From NCBI GenBank assembly GCA_003154135.1, contig PMCN01000215.1, positions 1,913-6,931 of the forward strand: DNA of 5,019 bases. The letters run 5' to 3'. How positions within the stretch are numbered: the stretch's first letter is position 1; every line of letters starts with the position of its first letter. The notes under the pieces were generated by a model, which worked only from the letters and a program-made list of their open reading frames with translations, was not told the origin of the DNA and searched no databases. This document shows positions 1 to 5,019 of the stretch, piece after piece. The translations under genes were made by a program, and so were the position numbers. The DNA is from Acidimicrobiaceae bacterium (GTDB lineage Bacteria; Actinomycetota; Acidimicrobiia; Acidimicrobiales; Ilumatobacteraceae).

Positions 1-492
1 GCCTACCCGAACGACCTCGACCGCACGCTCATCTTCGGCATCACCCAGATGCTGTGGGACCGTGGCGAGGGCGGCGGCTACGTGCAGCACCTCACGTCGA
101 ACCCGTACGAGAACACCAAGGCGAAGGTGGTGCTGCTCGACGCCGCGTACGGCGATCATCAGGTCACGCCGTTGTCGGCGCTCATCGAAGCCCGCACCAT
201 CGGGGCCACCATCCACCAGCCGGTTGCGGCCGACGGTCGCTGGGCCGAGGTGGAGGCGGGCTGGGGCCTGAAGGCCACCACCTACCCCTCGACCGGATCG
301 GCCATCATCATCTGGGACTCCGGCATGGCCCCGATGCCCATCGAGAACCTGCCGCCGCGCACGGGCGACGACGCCCACGAAGACCCGCGGGCCGACCCCA
401 CCGTGCGCAAGCAGAAGGCGAGCTTCCTCTTCGACGGCACGCTCATCGACGTGTGCGACGGCAAGCCCTGCACCGCCGCCCATCGACCCTGA
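1..492 (+). CDS. C-terminal part of an uncharacterised alpha/beta-hydrolase-like protein (5' truncated)
   Basis: Frame 1 is open from the first base to a TGA at 490-492, giving 163 residues with no start needed, so the gene begins outside the window. Visible landmarks (numbered from base 1) are GDHQV at 51-55, a small-residue segment GSAIIIWDSG, NLPPR, DAHEDPR at 123-130 and a terminal VCDGKPC at 151-157 with two cysteines. From memory, this order (G-D-H-Q-V, then hydrophobic strand, then PPR, D-x-H-x-x-PR, then VC-x-G-x-PC) matches the end of long, poorly described secreted or lipoprotein-like proteins of actinobacteria and myxobacteria. The pattern is compatible with the acid (D52) and histidine (H126) of an alpha/beta-hydrolase triad, but the nucleophile elbow would lie upstream and cannot be checked. 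The substrate is unknown. The gene converges on the acyltransferase gene with only 12 bases between the stop codons. The coding call is secure; the family call is tentative. Confidence 0.8.
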   Translation, partial: AYPNDLDRTLIFGITQMLWDRGEGGGYVQHLTSNPYENTKAKVVLLDAAYGDHQVTPLSALIEARTIGATIHQPVAADGRWAEVEAGWGLKATTYPSTGSAIIIWDSGMAPMPIENLPPRTGDDAHEDPRADPTVRKQKASFLFDGTLIDVCDGKPCTAAHRP

Positions 493-499
493 GAACTGG

Positions 500-514
500 C
501 GCGATCAGATCGCG
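500..514. repeat. 15-bp perfect palindrome at the convergent gene junction
   Basis: CGCGATC-A-GATCGCG is a perfect inverted repeat with 7-bp arms. It spans the stop codon of the acyltransferase gene (505-507) and the 12-bp gap to the stop of the plus-strand gene. As RNA it could form a 5-bp stem with a 5-base loop from either strand. No T-tract follows on either side, so a terminator role is only a possibility. Confidence 0.4.
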
Positions 515-2652
515 ATCGACAACAACTGCTGTGCCACGGCTTCGAAGGTGAGCTTCGCGCCGGGCTTGTACGCATGCACCCCGTCCCACCGGTAGGCGAG
601 ACTGGTCGCGATGGCGGGGTCGGTGCAGTACTGCTGCGGGCCGGTCACGAAGGTGGTGGTCGCGGCGTTCGACGCGGCCACCTGACGCAGCAGGTCGTTC
701 ACGTGCGCCACGTGCTGGTCGTTGCCACGCTCGGGGAGCGCAGGCACGCCGGCACCCTTCACGTCCTTGGGCCGCATGCAGGGCACCTCCAGCAACGCCA
801 CCTTTGCACCCGCGGCGACGAGCGCGTCGATGCCCTTCTGGATGCCGGCGACGAAGCGCTGGTCGTTGGCCGCGCTGCCGAAGGGCAGCGTCTGCCCGCC
901 GACCTTCACGTCGAACACGTCCCACGCCCCGATCACCACCAGCGCGACCTGCGCATGCGCCTTCTGCGTCGCCGTCTTCCACTTCGTCTGCCAGCCCGCG
1001 CAGCGTTCGAACGACGTGGAGTACGGGCGGGTGGACACCGCGGTACCGCTGTCGTACACGCTGCACCCGTCGACCGACCCGTCGCCGATGCTGAACGTGC
1101 CCTGGATGCCGGACGGGAGGTTGACGGCCAGCGCGTGCGCGGTGGAATCACCGACGATCACGAGTCGCCGCGGCAGTGAGGCGGTGGTGACCGGCGTGAC
1201 CACGGCGGGCACGCTGGACGAGCCGACCGGGGTCGACCCGCCGACCGGTTGCGTGCCCGTCGCCGCAGTGGTGCTCGCGCCGAGTGCCACGCCCGGGTCG
1301 AACACGACGTTGCCGCCACGGTCGACCGCGGCGTCGAACGACGAGGGGGCCGCCCGGAAGTACAGCGCCAGCGGCAGCAGCACAACGAGCAGGCTGGCCA
1401 CCGTGCAGGCGGTGATGCGCCCCCAGTCGGGGCGCTCGCGCGACTTGAACCAGCGCACCAGTGCGCCCTTGCGGATGGGCGTCTCGACGAAGCGGTAGCA
1501 GAGCTCGTTGATCGGCAGGGCGATCACCATCGCCATCACGAACCGCGACACCGACCCGGTGTAGGCGTTGCAGATGCGGCTGATCGGCCAGGTCCACAGG
1601 TAGAGGCCGTACGAGCGCTTGCCCACCTCCACCATCGGCCGCGAGCCGAAGATGGCCCGAGCACCGAACGCCCACGGGTGCACCACCACGGCGACCAGCG
1701 CCGCCGACGCGAGCGTCACCATCGGCAGCATCCACACGTAGGTGGCGCCGGCCGACACGTGCCCCGTCAGGAAGGCGACCAGGAGCAGCGCCACGGATCC
1801 GCCGGCGACGATGTTCAGCGTGGTGGCTGCCTGCGGCCGCGACTTCTCGGTGACGTGCCACGGCCGCCACAGGAAAGAAATCGCCGCCCCGAGCAGCAGG
1901 CCGCTGCTGCGCGTGAAGGTCGACAGGTACAAGAAGTTGGTGGTGTCGACCGGCTGCATCTGCATGCGGAAAGGGTTGAACCAACGGGTCGGCCACCCGG
2001 CGAGGTGGGCGACGGCGGTTGCGGCCATCACGGACAGCGCCACCAGCACCAGGGCTCGCCCCCGCCGGCGGTCGCGGTCGGCGCGGCGGGCGATGACGAT
2101 GAACACCACCGGCCAGATGAGGTACCACTGCTCCTCGACCGCCAGGCTCCACAGGTGCCGGAAGAGCGTCGGCGTGCCGCTGAAGTAGGCCACCTTGCTG
2201 AAGATCTGACCCCAGTTGGCCAGGTAGAAGATGCCCCACGGGTAGTCGCGCCGCATCTGCGTGTGCTGCTCGGCCGAGCCCCAGAACACGGCCCACACAC
2301 CCACCGCGGCGAGCATCGCGAACAGGGCGGGCAGGAGACGTCGCCAGCGGCGCAGCCAGAACTGCCACAGGTTGACACGTCCCGCGCGGTCGCGCTCCTC
2401 GATGAGCAGCGACGTGATGAGGAAGCCGGAGACGACGAAGAACACCTCGACGCCGAAGAAGCCGCCGTGCAGCCACGAGAAGCCGGCGTGGTAGAGGATG
2501 ACCGCCACCACCGACATCGCCCGCACGCCGTCGAGGCTGGGCTGGTACCCCATCCAGGGCCGCTCGGCGCGGCGCCGGTCGCGGTCGGAGCGGTCGAGAC
2601 GGTCGAGGCGCTCGAGCGCGGGATGCTGCGTCACGTCGGCCACGGAGGACAA
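505..2652 (-). CDS. Membrane acyltransferase-3 family protein with C-terminal SGNH domain (OafA/OatA-type O-acyltransferase)
   Basis: The 715-residue product should move acyl (usually acetyl) groups across the membrane and place them on a cell-surface glycan. Residues 34-431 form the multi-pass acyltransferase-3 domain: LDGVRAMSVVAVILYH carries the family's R-x10-H signature (R44, H55), followed by GVEVFFVVSGFLIT (67-80), RRWRRLLPA (101-109) and HLWSLAVEEQWYLIWP (166-181). A last membrane segment (about 410-431) leads to a Ser/Thr/Pro/Gly-rich linker (about 435-493). The SGNH domain follows, with block I GDS (S503 nucleophile), GAWD (575-578) in place of the usual GxND, and the D690-x-x-H693 pair. 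Four cysteines (530, 551, 625, 676) all lie in this domain and may form disulfides. The start is a TTG 12 bases after the MFS stop with only a weak GCGAG ahead of it; ATG at 2553 (M34) is the alternative and would remove the Asp/Arg-rich cytoplasmic tail. The acceptor (peptidoglycan, exopolysaccharide or glycolipid) cannot be told from sequence. Confidence 0.95.
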   Translation of the reverse strand: MSSVADVTQHPALERLDRLDRSDRDRRRAERPWMGYQPSLDGVRAMSVVAVILYHAGFSWLHGGFFGVEVFFVVSGFLITSLLIEERDRAGRVNLWQFWLRRWRRLLPALFAMLAAVGVWAVFWGSAEQHTQMRRDYPWGIFYLANWGQIFSKVAYFSGTPTLFRHLWSLAVEEQWYLIWPVVFIVIARRADRDRRRGRALVLVALSVMAATAVAHLAGWPTRWFNPFRMQMQPVDTTNFLYLSTFTRSSGLLLGAAISFLWRPWHVTEKSRPQAATTLNIVAGGSVALLLVAFLTGHVSAGATYVWMLPMVTLASAALVAVVVHPWAFGARAIFGSRPMVEVGKRSYGLYLWTWPISRICNAYTGSVSRFVMAMVIALPINELCYRFVETPIRKGALVRWFKSRERPDWGRITACTVASLLVVLLPLALYFRAAPSSFDAAVDRGGNVVFDPGVALGASTTAATGTQPVGGSTPVGSSSVPAVVTPVTTASLPRRLVIVGDSTAHALAVNLPSGIQGTFSIGDGSVDGCSVYDSGTAVSTRPYSTSFERCAGWQTKWKTATQKAHAQVALVVIGAWDVFDVKVGGQTLPFGSAANDQRFVAGIQKGIDALVAAGAKVALLEVPCMRPKDVKGAGVPALPERGNDQHVAHVNDLLRQVAASNAATTTFVTGPQQYCTDPAIATSLAYRWDGVHAYKPGAKLTFEAVAQQLLSIAI
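2576..2616 (-). repeat. Short imperfect tandem repeat encoding an Asp/Arg-rich tail
   Basis: The plus strand has cggtcg at 2576, 2582, 2591 and 2600 within about 40 bases. On the coding (minus) strand this gives residues 13-28 of the acyltransferase, LERLDRLDRSDRDRRR, an alternating Asp/Arg stretch ahead of the first membrane segment. It is coding only if the TTG start (or the nearby GTG codons) is used. It is probably a low-complexity cytoplasmic tail. Confidence 0.45.
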
Positions 2653-2664
2653 GTCTCGCAGGGC

Positions 2665-3846
2665 TCAGGCTGCCGGAGCGGTCACCGGGTGATGCATGCG
2701 CCAGCCGACCAACAGCACGACGGCCACTCCGCACAGCGCCGACGCCGCTGCGTACGGGCTCCAGATGCCCACGTGGTCGAACATCCAGCCGGCGACCGGC
2801 GGGCCCACGATGCGGCCGACCGCGGCCGACGACTGCTGGTAGCCGAGTGCCTCGCCACGGTGCTCGTCGGGCGCGTACTCGGTGACCAGCGACGTGATCG
2901 ACGGCGACGCCAGACCCTGCCCCACCGACAGCAGGAACAACGCACCGATGAGCACCGGCCACACCGTGGCCACGCTGGTGAACGCCAGTCCGGCAACGAG
3001 CAGGGCGACGCCGGCCACGTAGAGGACGTGCACGCCGTGCTTGGCGACCAGGCGACCGTACATGCCGCCCTGCACGCCCACCAGCACCAGGCCCACGCCC
3101 AGGAAGACCGCCGCCGCGGAAGCCTCGGTGAGCCCGAACCGGCGATCGCCGAGCAGCGCGAAGGTGCTCTCGAACGCCGTGAACGCCACCGTGGTGATGA
3201 AGCCGACGAGCGCCAGCCGGCGCAGCACCGGGCTGAGCGCGCGAGCGCGGCCGCCACGCCTGGCGCTGCGCACTCCGGGCCGCTTGGTCTCGGGCACTCG
3301 CACGATGGCCGCCACGGCGTTGATGAGAGCCAGCGCGCCGGCCAGGAAGAACGGAACGTGCGGACCGCCGAGCGCAGCCAACCCGCCCAGTGCGGGTCCG
3401 AGCACGAACCCGACACCGAACGCAGCGCCGAGCAGACCCATCAGCCGGGGACGGTCGGCCGGCTCGGCCATGTCGCCCACTGCGGCCTGTGCCACCGCCA
3501 GGCTGGCACCCGATCCACCGTCGATGACGCGGCCGAGGAACAGCAACCACAGCACGCCGGCGGCGCCGGTGACGAAGCTGCCCACCGCGGTGCCGAGCAG
3601 CGAGATGACGATGACCGGTTTGCGCCCGATGCGGTCGCTCAGCCGGCCGAGCAGCGGTGCACACAGGAACTGCGCGAGCGAGAAGCTGGCGAACAAGAAG
3701 CCGACCGTGAGGCCCGATGCCCCGAAGCGCTCGGCGTAGCGACCGAGGATGGGCACCACGATGCCGAACCCGATGAGGTCGAGCGCCACAGTGGTCCAGA
3801 TGGTCCAGTACCCCTTGGGGTACGAGGCGCGCTCACGCTTCGACAC
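2665..3846 (-). CDS. MFS transporter, DHA1/TetA-like drug-exporter family
   Basis: The 393-residue protein has twelve likely membrane segments and belongs to the proton-coupled drug:H+ antiporter group of the major facilitator superfamily. Numbered from the GTG at 3846, it shows LDLIGFGIVVPIL in the first helix (D23), motif A GRLSDRIGRKP (67-77) in loop 2-3, the motif-B arginine R106 in GRVIDGGSGA, and motif C (about 140-155) ending in GPALGG, the antiporter signature. The second half has a degenerate motif-A copy (GRLVAKHGVHV). Length and motifs fit 12-helix exporters of about 400 residues. Substrate cannot be predicted. I chose the GTG because it puts the upstream palindrome at nearly the same distance as in the neighbouring gene, and because the in-frame ATG at 3885 has GGGGAG directly abutting it, too close to serve as a ribosome site. 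The ATG would add 13 residues (MPYRGVDQIERCI). The stop is 12 bases from the acyltransferase start, so the two are probably co-transcribed. Confidence 0.93.
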   Translation of the reverse strand: MSKRERASYPKGYWTIWTTVALDLIGFGIVVPILGRYAERFGASGLTVGFLFASFSLAQFLCAPLLGRLSDRIGRKPVIVISLLGTAVGSFVTGAAGVLWLLFLGRVIDGGSGASLAVAQAAVGDMAEPADRPRLMGLLGAAFGVGFVLGPALGGLAALGGPHVPFFLAGALALINAVAAIVRVPETKRPGVRSARRGGRARALSPVLRRLALVGFITTVAFTAFESTFALLGDRRFGLTEASAAAVFLGVGLVLVGVQGGMYGRLVAKHGVHVLYVAGVALLVAGLAFTSVATVWPVLIGALFLLSVGQGLASPSITSLVTEYAPDEHRGEALGYQQSSAAVGRIVGPPVAGWMFDHVGIWSPYAAASALCGVAVVLLVGWRMHHPVTAPAA

Positions 3847-3893
3847 GATGCACCGTTCTATCTGATCAACGCCCCGATACGGCATCTCCCCAC

Positions 3894-3938
3894 TGCAGTC
3901 CCCAGATGTCGCCCGTGCAGCGACAATCCGTGACAGCA
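3894..3938 (-). promoter_or_regulatory. Palindromic block, copy 1, upstream of the MFS gene (putative operator)
   Basis: The inverted repeat TGTCGC (3907-3912) and GCGACA (3920-3925) has perfect 6-bp arms around 7 bases. It sits in the gap between the stop of the nuclease-like gene and the MFS start, with its near edge about 60 bases before the GTG at 3846. The 45-bp block matches 4894-4938 at 35 of 45 positions without gaps, by hand count. All five bases at 3915-3919 differ between the copies, while the arms and the flanking agatgtcgccc and cgacaatc are identical. It reads as a binding site for a dimeric regulator; no convincing -35/-10 pair was found inside it. Confidence 0.6.
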
Positions 3939-3940
3939 GG

Positions 3941-4849
3941 TCAGGCCGGAGCGACCCCAGCGACTCGGAGACGGCTGACCACCCATGCCGGCTGGTCCCG
4001 CACGTGTTCGTACGTGAACGTGAGCACGCGCTTGCCGCGGAGCGTCAGCTCCACCTGGCGCTCCGCATCCCGTCGCAGCTGCTGACGCGATGCATGTGTG
4101 CCATGACCTGCCACCTCGACGACCAACCCGCCCGGGAACTCGAAGTCGACCCTGGCGATAGTGCGGCCATCGGCTCGGTACGTCTTCTGCAACATCGGGC
4201 GAGGAATGCCGGCCTCGCGGCACAGCCGGAGGAACCAGCGCTCGAGCCGGCTCTCACCACCGCTGTCGACCATCGCGTCGAGCAGGCTCCGGCTTCCGTT
4301 CACCGGCGGCCGGTGCAGCGACACCGCCCTGGTTCGTAGACGCTGCTCGGACACCAGCCGGAGGCGGATCGCGGAATCGATGGCGTGCTCGATCTCGTTC
4401 CGCGTGAAGTGGAAGATCGGTGCGTCGAGGATGAGCCGTTCGGCGCGCACCACCCGTAGCCCGTCGATCATCTGCACGTCGAAACGGGTGATCGGACGCG
4501 ACGTGGTGCGGAGCAGCCCGCTCGTGACCCGGTTGCGATGGCATCTCGGCGCCAGCAGCTCCACCTCGTCGCCCGTGAACCCATCAAGCCCCATCAATCG
4601 ACCCGCTGACCGCCCCGCGATGGCGCCGACACCATCGAGGTCGCACCACGACGCGGTCACCGATCGCATCCAAGACGGAGCCGAGCCCGCGAGCGCGAAC
4701 GAACGCGGACCGAGCCGCTCCAGCAGGCCGGCCTCGACCCACTTCGATCTGAGCCGGCGATCGACACCGGCCTGGTCGACCTGCGAGAGCGACACGACCG
4801 AGTGCTGCGTGTCGGCGATGGCCGCGATGGTGAGAAGTCGGGCATCCAT
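3941..4849 (-). CDS. AbiEi-like winged-helix domain fused to a DUF559/PD-(D/E)XK-like nuclease domain
   Basis: The 302-residue product begins MDARLLTIAAIAD and continues with a small helical, winged-helix-like region (about 1-55: SLSQVDQAGVDRRLRSKWVEAGLLERLGPRSFAL). This resembles the N-terminal domain of type IV AbiEi antitoxins, which in AbiE systems bind inverted repeats and repress their own promoter. A middle region (about 60-190) resembles the rest of AbiEi-like proteins. The C-terminal part (about 195-290) has the DUF559/Vsr-like nuclease layout: E199, D235 in RVDFEFP, E245 in VVEVAGHGTH, H252, D261-x-x-R264, then LRGKRVLTFTYEHV. The usual Glu-x-Asp-Gly is Glu-x-Ala-Gly here (A247), so catalysis is uncertain. 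No AbiEii toxin gene is adjacent. The ATG at 4849 was chosen over the GTG at 4939 because the extra 30 residues would be encoded across the palindromic block and do not look like part of the domain. I infer a DNA-binding or defence-related role; none is demonstrated. Confidence 0.85.
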   Translation of the reverse strand: MDARLLTIAAIADTQHSVVSLSQVDQAGVDRRLRSKWVEAGLLERLGPRSFALAGSAPSWMRSVTASWCDLDGVGAIAGRSAGRLMGLDGFTGDEVELLAPRCHRNRVTSGLLRTTSRPITRFDVQMIDGLRVVRAERLILDAPIFHFTRNEIEHAIDSAIRLRLVSEQRLRTRAVSLHRPPVNGSRSLLDAMVDSGGESRLERWFLRLCREAGIPRPMLQKTYRADGRTIARVDFEFPGGLVVEVAGHGTHASRQQLRRDAERQVELTLRGKRVLTFTYEHVRDQPAWVVSRLRVAGVAPA

Positions 4850-4893
4850 CTGCCGATCGTGGCCGAGGGGTCTGACAGGGTCCGCCACGCCGG

Positions 4894-4938
4894 TGCAGTC
4901 ACGAGATGTCGCCCACCGGGCGACAATCGGGGACCGCA
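4894..4938 (-). promoter_or_regulatory. Palindromic block, copy 2, upstream of the winged-helix/nuclease gene (putative operator)
   Basis: This copy is the more perfect of the two: TGTCGCCC (4907-4914) and GGGCGACA (4918-4925) form 8-bp arms around ACC. Its near edge lies 58 bases upstream of the ATG at 4849, almost the same distance as copy 1 to the MFS GTG. It is exactly 1000 bp from copy 1 and in the same orientation. Since the downstream protein starts with an AbiEi-like winged helix, autoregulation through this site is a reasonable inference. Some transcript signals of the gene must lie in 4850-4940, but I could not name a -10 or -35. Confidence 0.6.
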
Positions 4939-4939
4939 C

Positions 4940-4977
4940 CGGCTCCTGGCACGAATTCGCCCCAGAACGAGGAGCCG
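4940..4977 (-). other. Second inverted repeat behind the right-edge gene
   Basis: CGGCTCCT (4940-4947) and AGGAGCCG (4970-4977) are perfect 8-bp arms separated by 22 bases. The repeat directly abuts the shorter hairpin at 4978-4995 and the operator-like block at 4894-4938. It could be a second, weaker part of a terminator for the gene entering from the right, or a leader structure for the winged-helix gene. The long loop and lack of a T-tract make it less convincing than its neighbour. Confidence 0.35.
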
Positions 4978-4995
4978 CGGCCGGGAGGCCGGCCG
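4978..4995 (-). terminator. GC-rich hairpin, likely terminator of the right-edge gene
   Basis: On the minus strand a 7-bp stem CGGCCGG / CCGGCCG closes a CCTC tetraloop nine bases after the TAA of the gene entering from the right edge. There is no clean T-tract after it, but U-less hairpin terminators are commonly proposed in GC-rich actinobacteria. Position, stem strength and the absence of an overlapping gene support the call. Confidence 0.5.
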
Positions 4996-5004
4996 GAGGC
5001 GGGG

Positions 5005-5019
5005 TTACTTGCGGAGGGT
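5005..5019 (-). CDS. Last codons of a minus-strand gene entering from the right edge
   Basis: Read on the minus strand the window begins ACC CTC CGC AAG TAA, giving a possible C-terminus TLRK followed by a TAA stop at 5005-5007. Only four codons are visible, so the product cannot be named. The case for a real gene is indirect: a strong hairpin follows the stop at the spacing expected of a terminator, and the gene would share the strand of its three downstream neighbours. Confidence 0.35.
   Translation of the reverse strand, partial: TLRK

Noticed and set aside
3471..3480. Third copy of tgtcgcccac
   Set aside because: It lies inside the MFS coding region (GDM codons), lacks the second arm GCGACA, and is best explained by chance.
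1148..3664. 838-codon minus-strand open frame crossing both the acyltransferase and MFS genes
   Set aside because: It is another reading frame of the same strand, extremely rich in Arg/Gly/Ala/Pro, and would overlap both genes with recognisable products.
3883..3885. ATG start for the MFS gene
   Set aside because: GGGGAG abuts the ATG with no spacing, so it is unlikely to act as a ribosome site there, and the matched palindrome-to-start distance favours GTG 3846. It is not excluded.
3904..3928. Palindromic block as a RecA-NDp/PafBC-type DNA-damage promoter (TTGTCG on the minus strand)
   Set aside because: The TTGTCG part matches, but the expected TAnnnT about 8 bases after the motif is not present in either copy.
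1249..3933. 894-codon plus-strand open frame opposite the acyltransferase and MFS genes
   Set aside because: It is rich in Arg, His, Gln, Glu and Pro, has no domain-like segments, and lies antisense to two genes with clear family motifs. Long shadow frames are expected in GC-rich DNA.
4301..4315. Inverted repeat CACCGG-CGG-CCGGTG
   Set aside because: It lies within coding sequence for HRPPVNG, with ordinary GC-rich codons and no context suggesting function.
4313..4323. gtgcagcgaca, matching half of the palindromic block copy 1
   Set aside because: It is inside the winged-helix/nuclease coding sequence with no facing TGTCGC arm, so it is coincidental.
1..5019. CRISPR arrays, tRNA/rRNA genes, riboswitches or insertion-sequence ends
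   Set aside because: No regularly spaced repeats, cloverleaf or conserved RNA core, transposase or terminal inverted repeats were seen on either strand.

Overview
This is a GC-rich window (mostly G/C at third codon positions) with actinobacterial-looking proteins. The right-hand gene is a winged-helix plus DUF559-like nuclease protein of a type I associate with Actinobacteria, especially Acidimicrobiia/Ilumatobacter-like genomes. That placement is an inference from memory of protein families; no rRNA or tRNA marker is present.

Layout, left to right: (1) the C-terminal 163 codons of a plus-strand protein (1-492) that resembles the end of a large, poorly characterised alpha/beta-hydrolase-like secreted family. 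(2) A convergent minus-strand gene (505-2652) for a 715-residue membrane O-acyltransferase of the acyltransferase-3 type with a C-terminal extracytoplasmic SGNH domain (OafA/OatA architecture). (3) Twelve bases upstream of it, a minus-strand MFS exporter of the DHA1/TetA-like type (2665-3846, or 3885 with an upstream ATG). (4) A minus-strand gene (3941-4849) for an AbiEi-like winged-helix domain fused to a DUF559/PD-(D/E)XK-like nuclease domain. (5) At the right edge, the last four codons of another minus-strand gene, with a strong GC hairpin and a second weaker one just behind its stop. No gap without a gene exceeds 160 bases.

The MFS and acyltransferase genes are close enough to be co-transcribed. 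The most interesting non-coding signal is a 45-bp block containing the inverted repeat TGTCGC-N7-GCGACA. It occurs twice, exactly 1000 bp apart (3894-3938 and 4894-4938), in the same orientation. One copy lies upstream of the nuclease-like gene and the other upstream of the MFS gene, each about 60 nt before the preferred start codon. The arms are identical while the five central bases all differ, which looks like an operator for a dimeric DNA-binding protein. The winged-helix protein encoded between the two copies is an obvious candidate. The same geometry also means that this gene is flanked by direct repeats, so a cassette-like origin is a second possibility.
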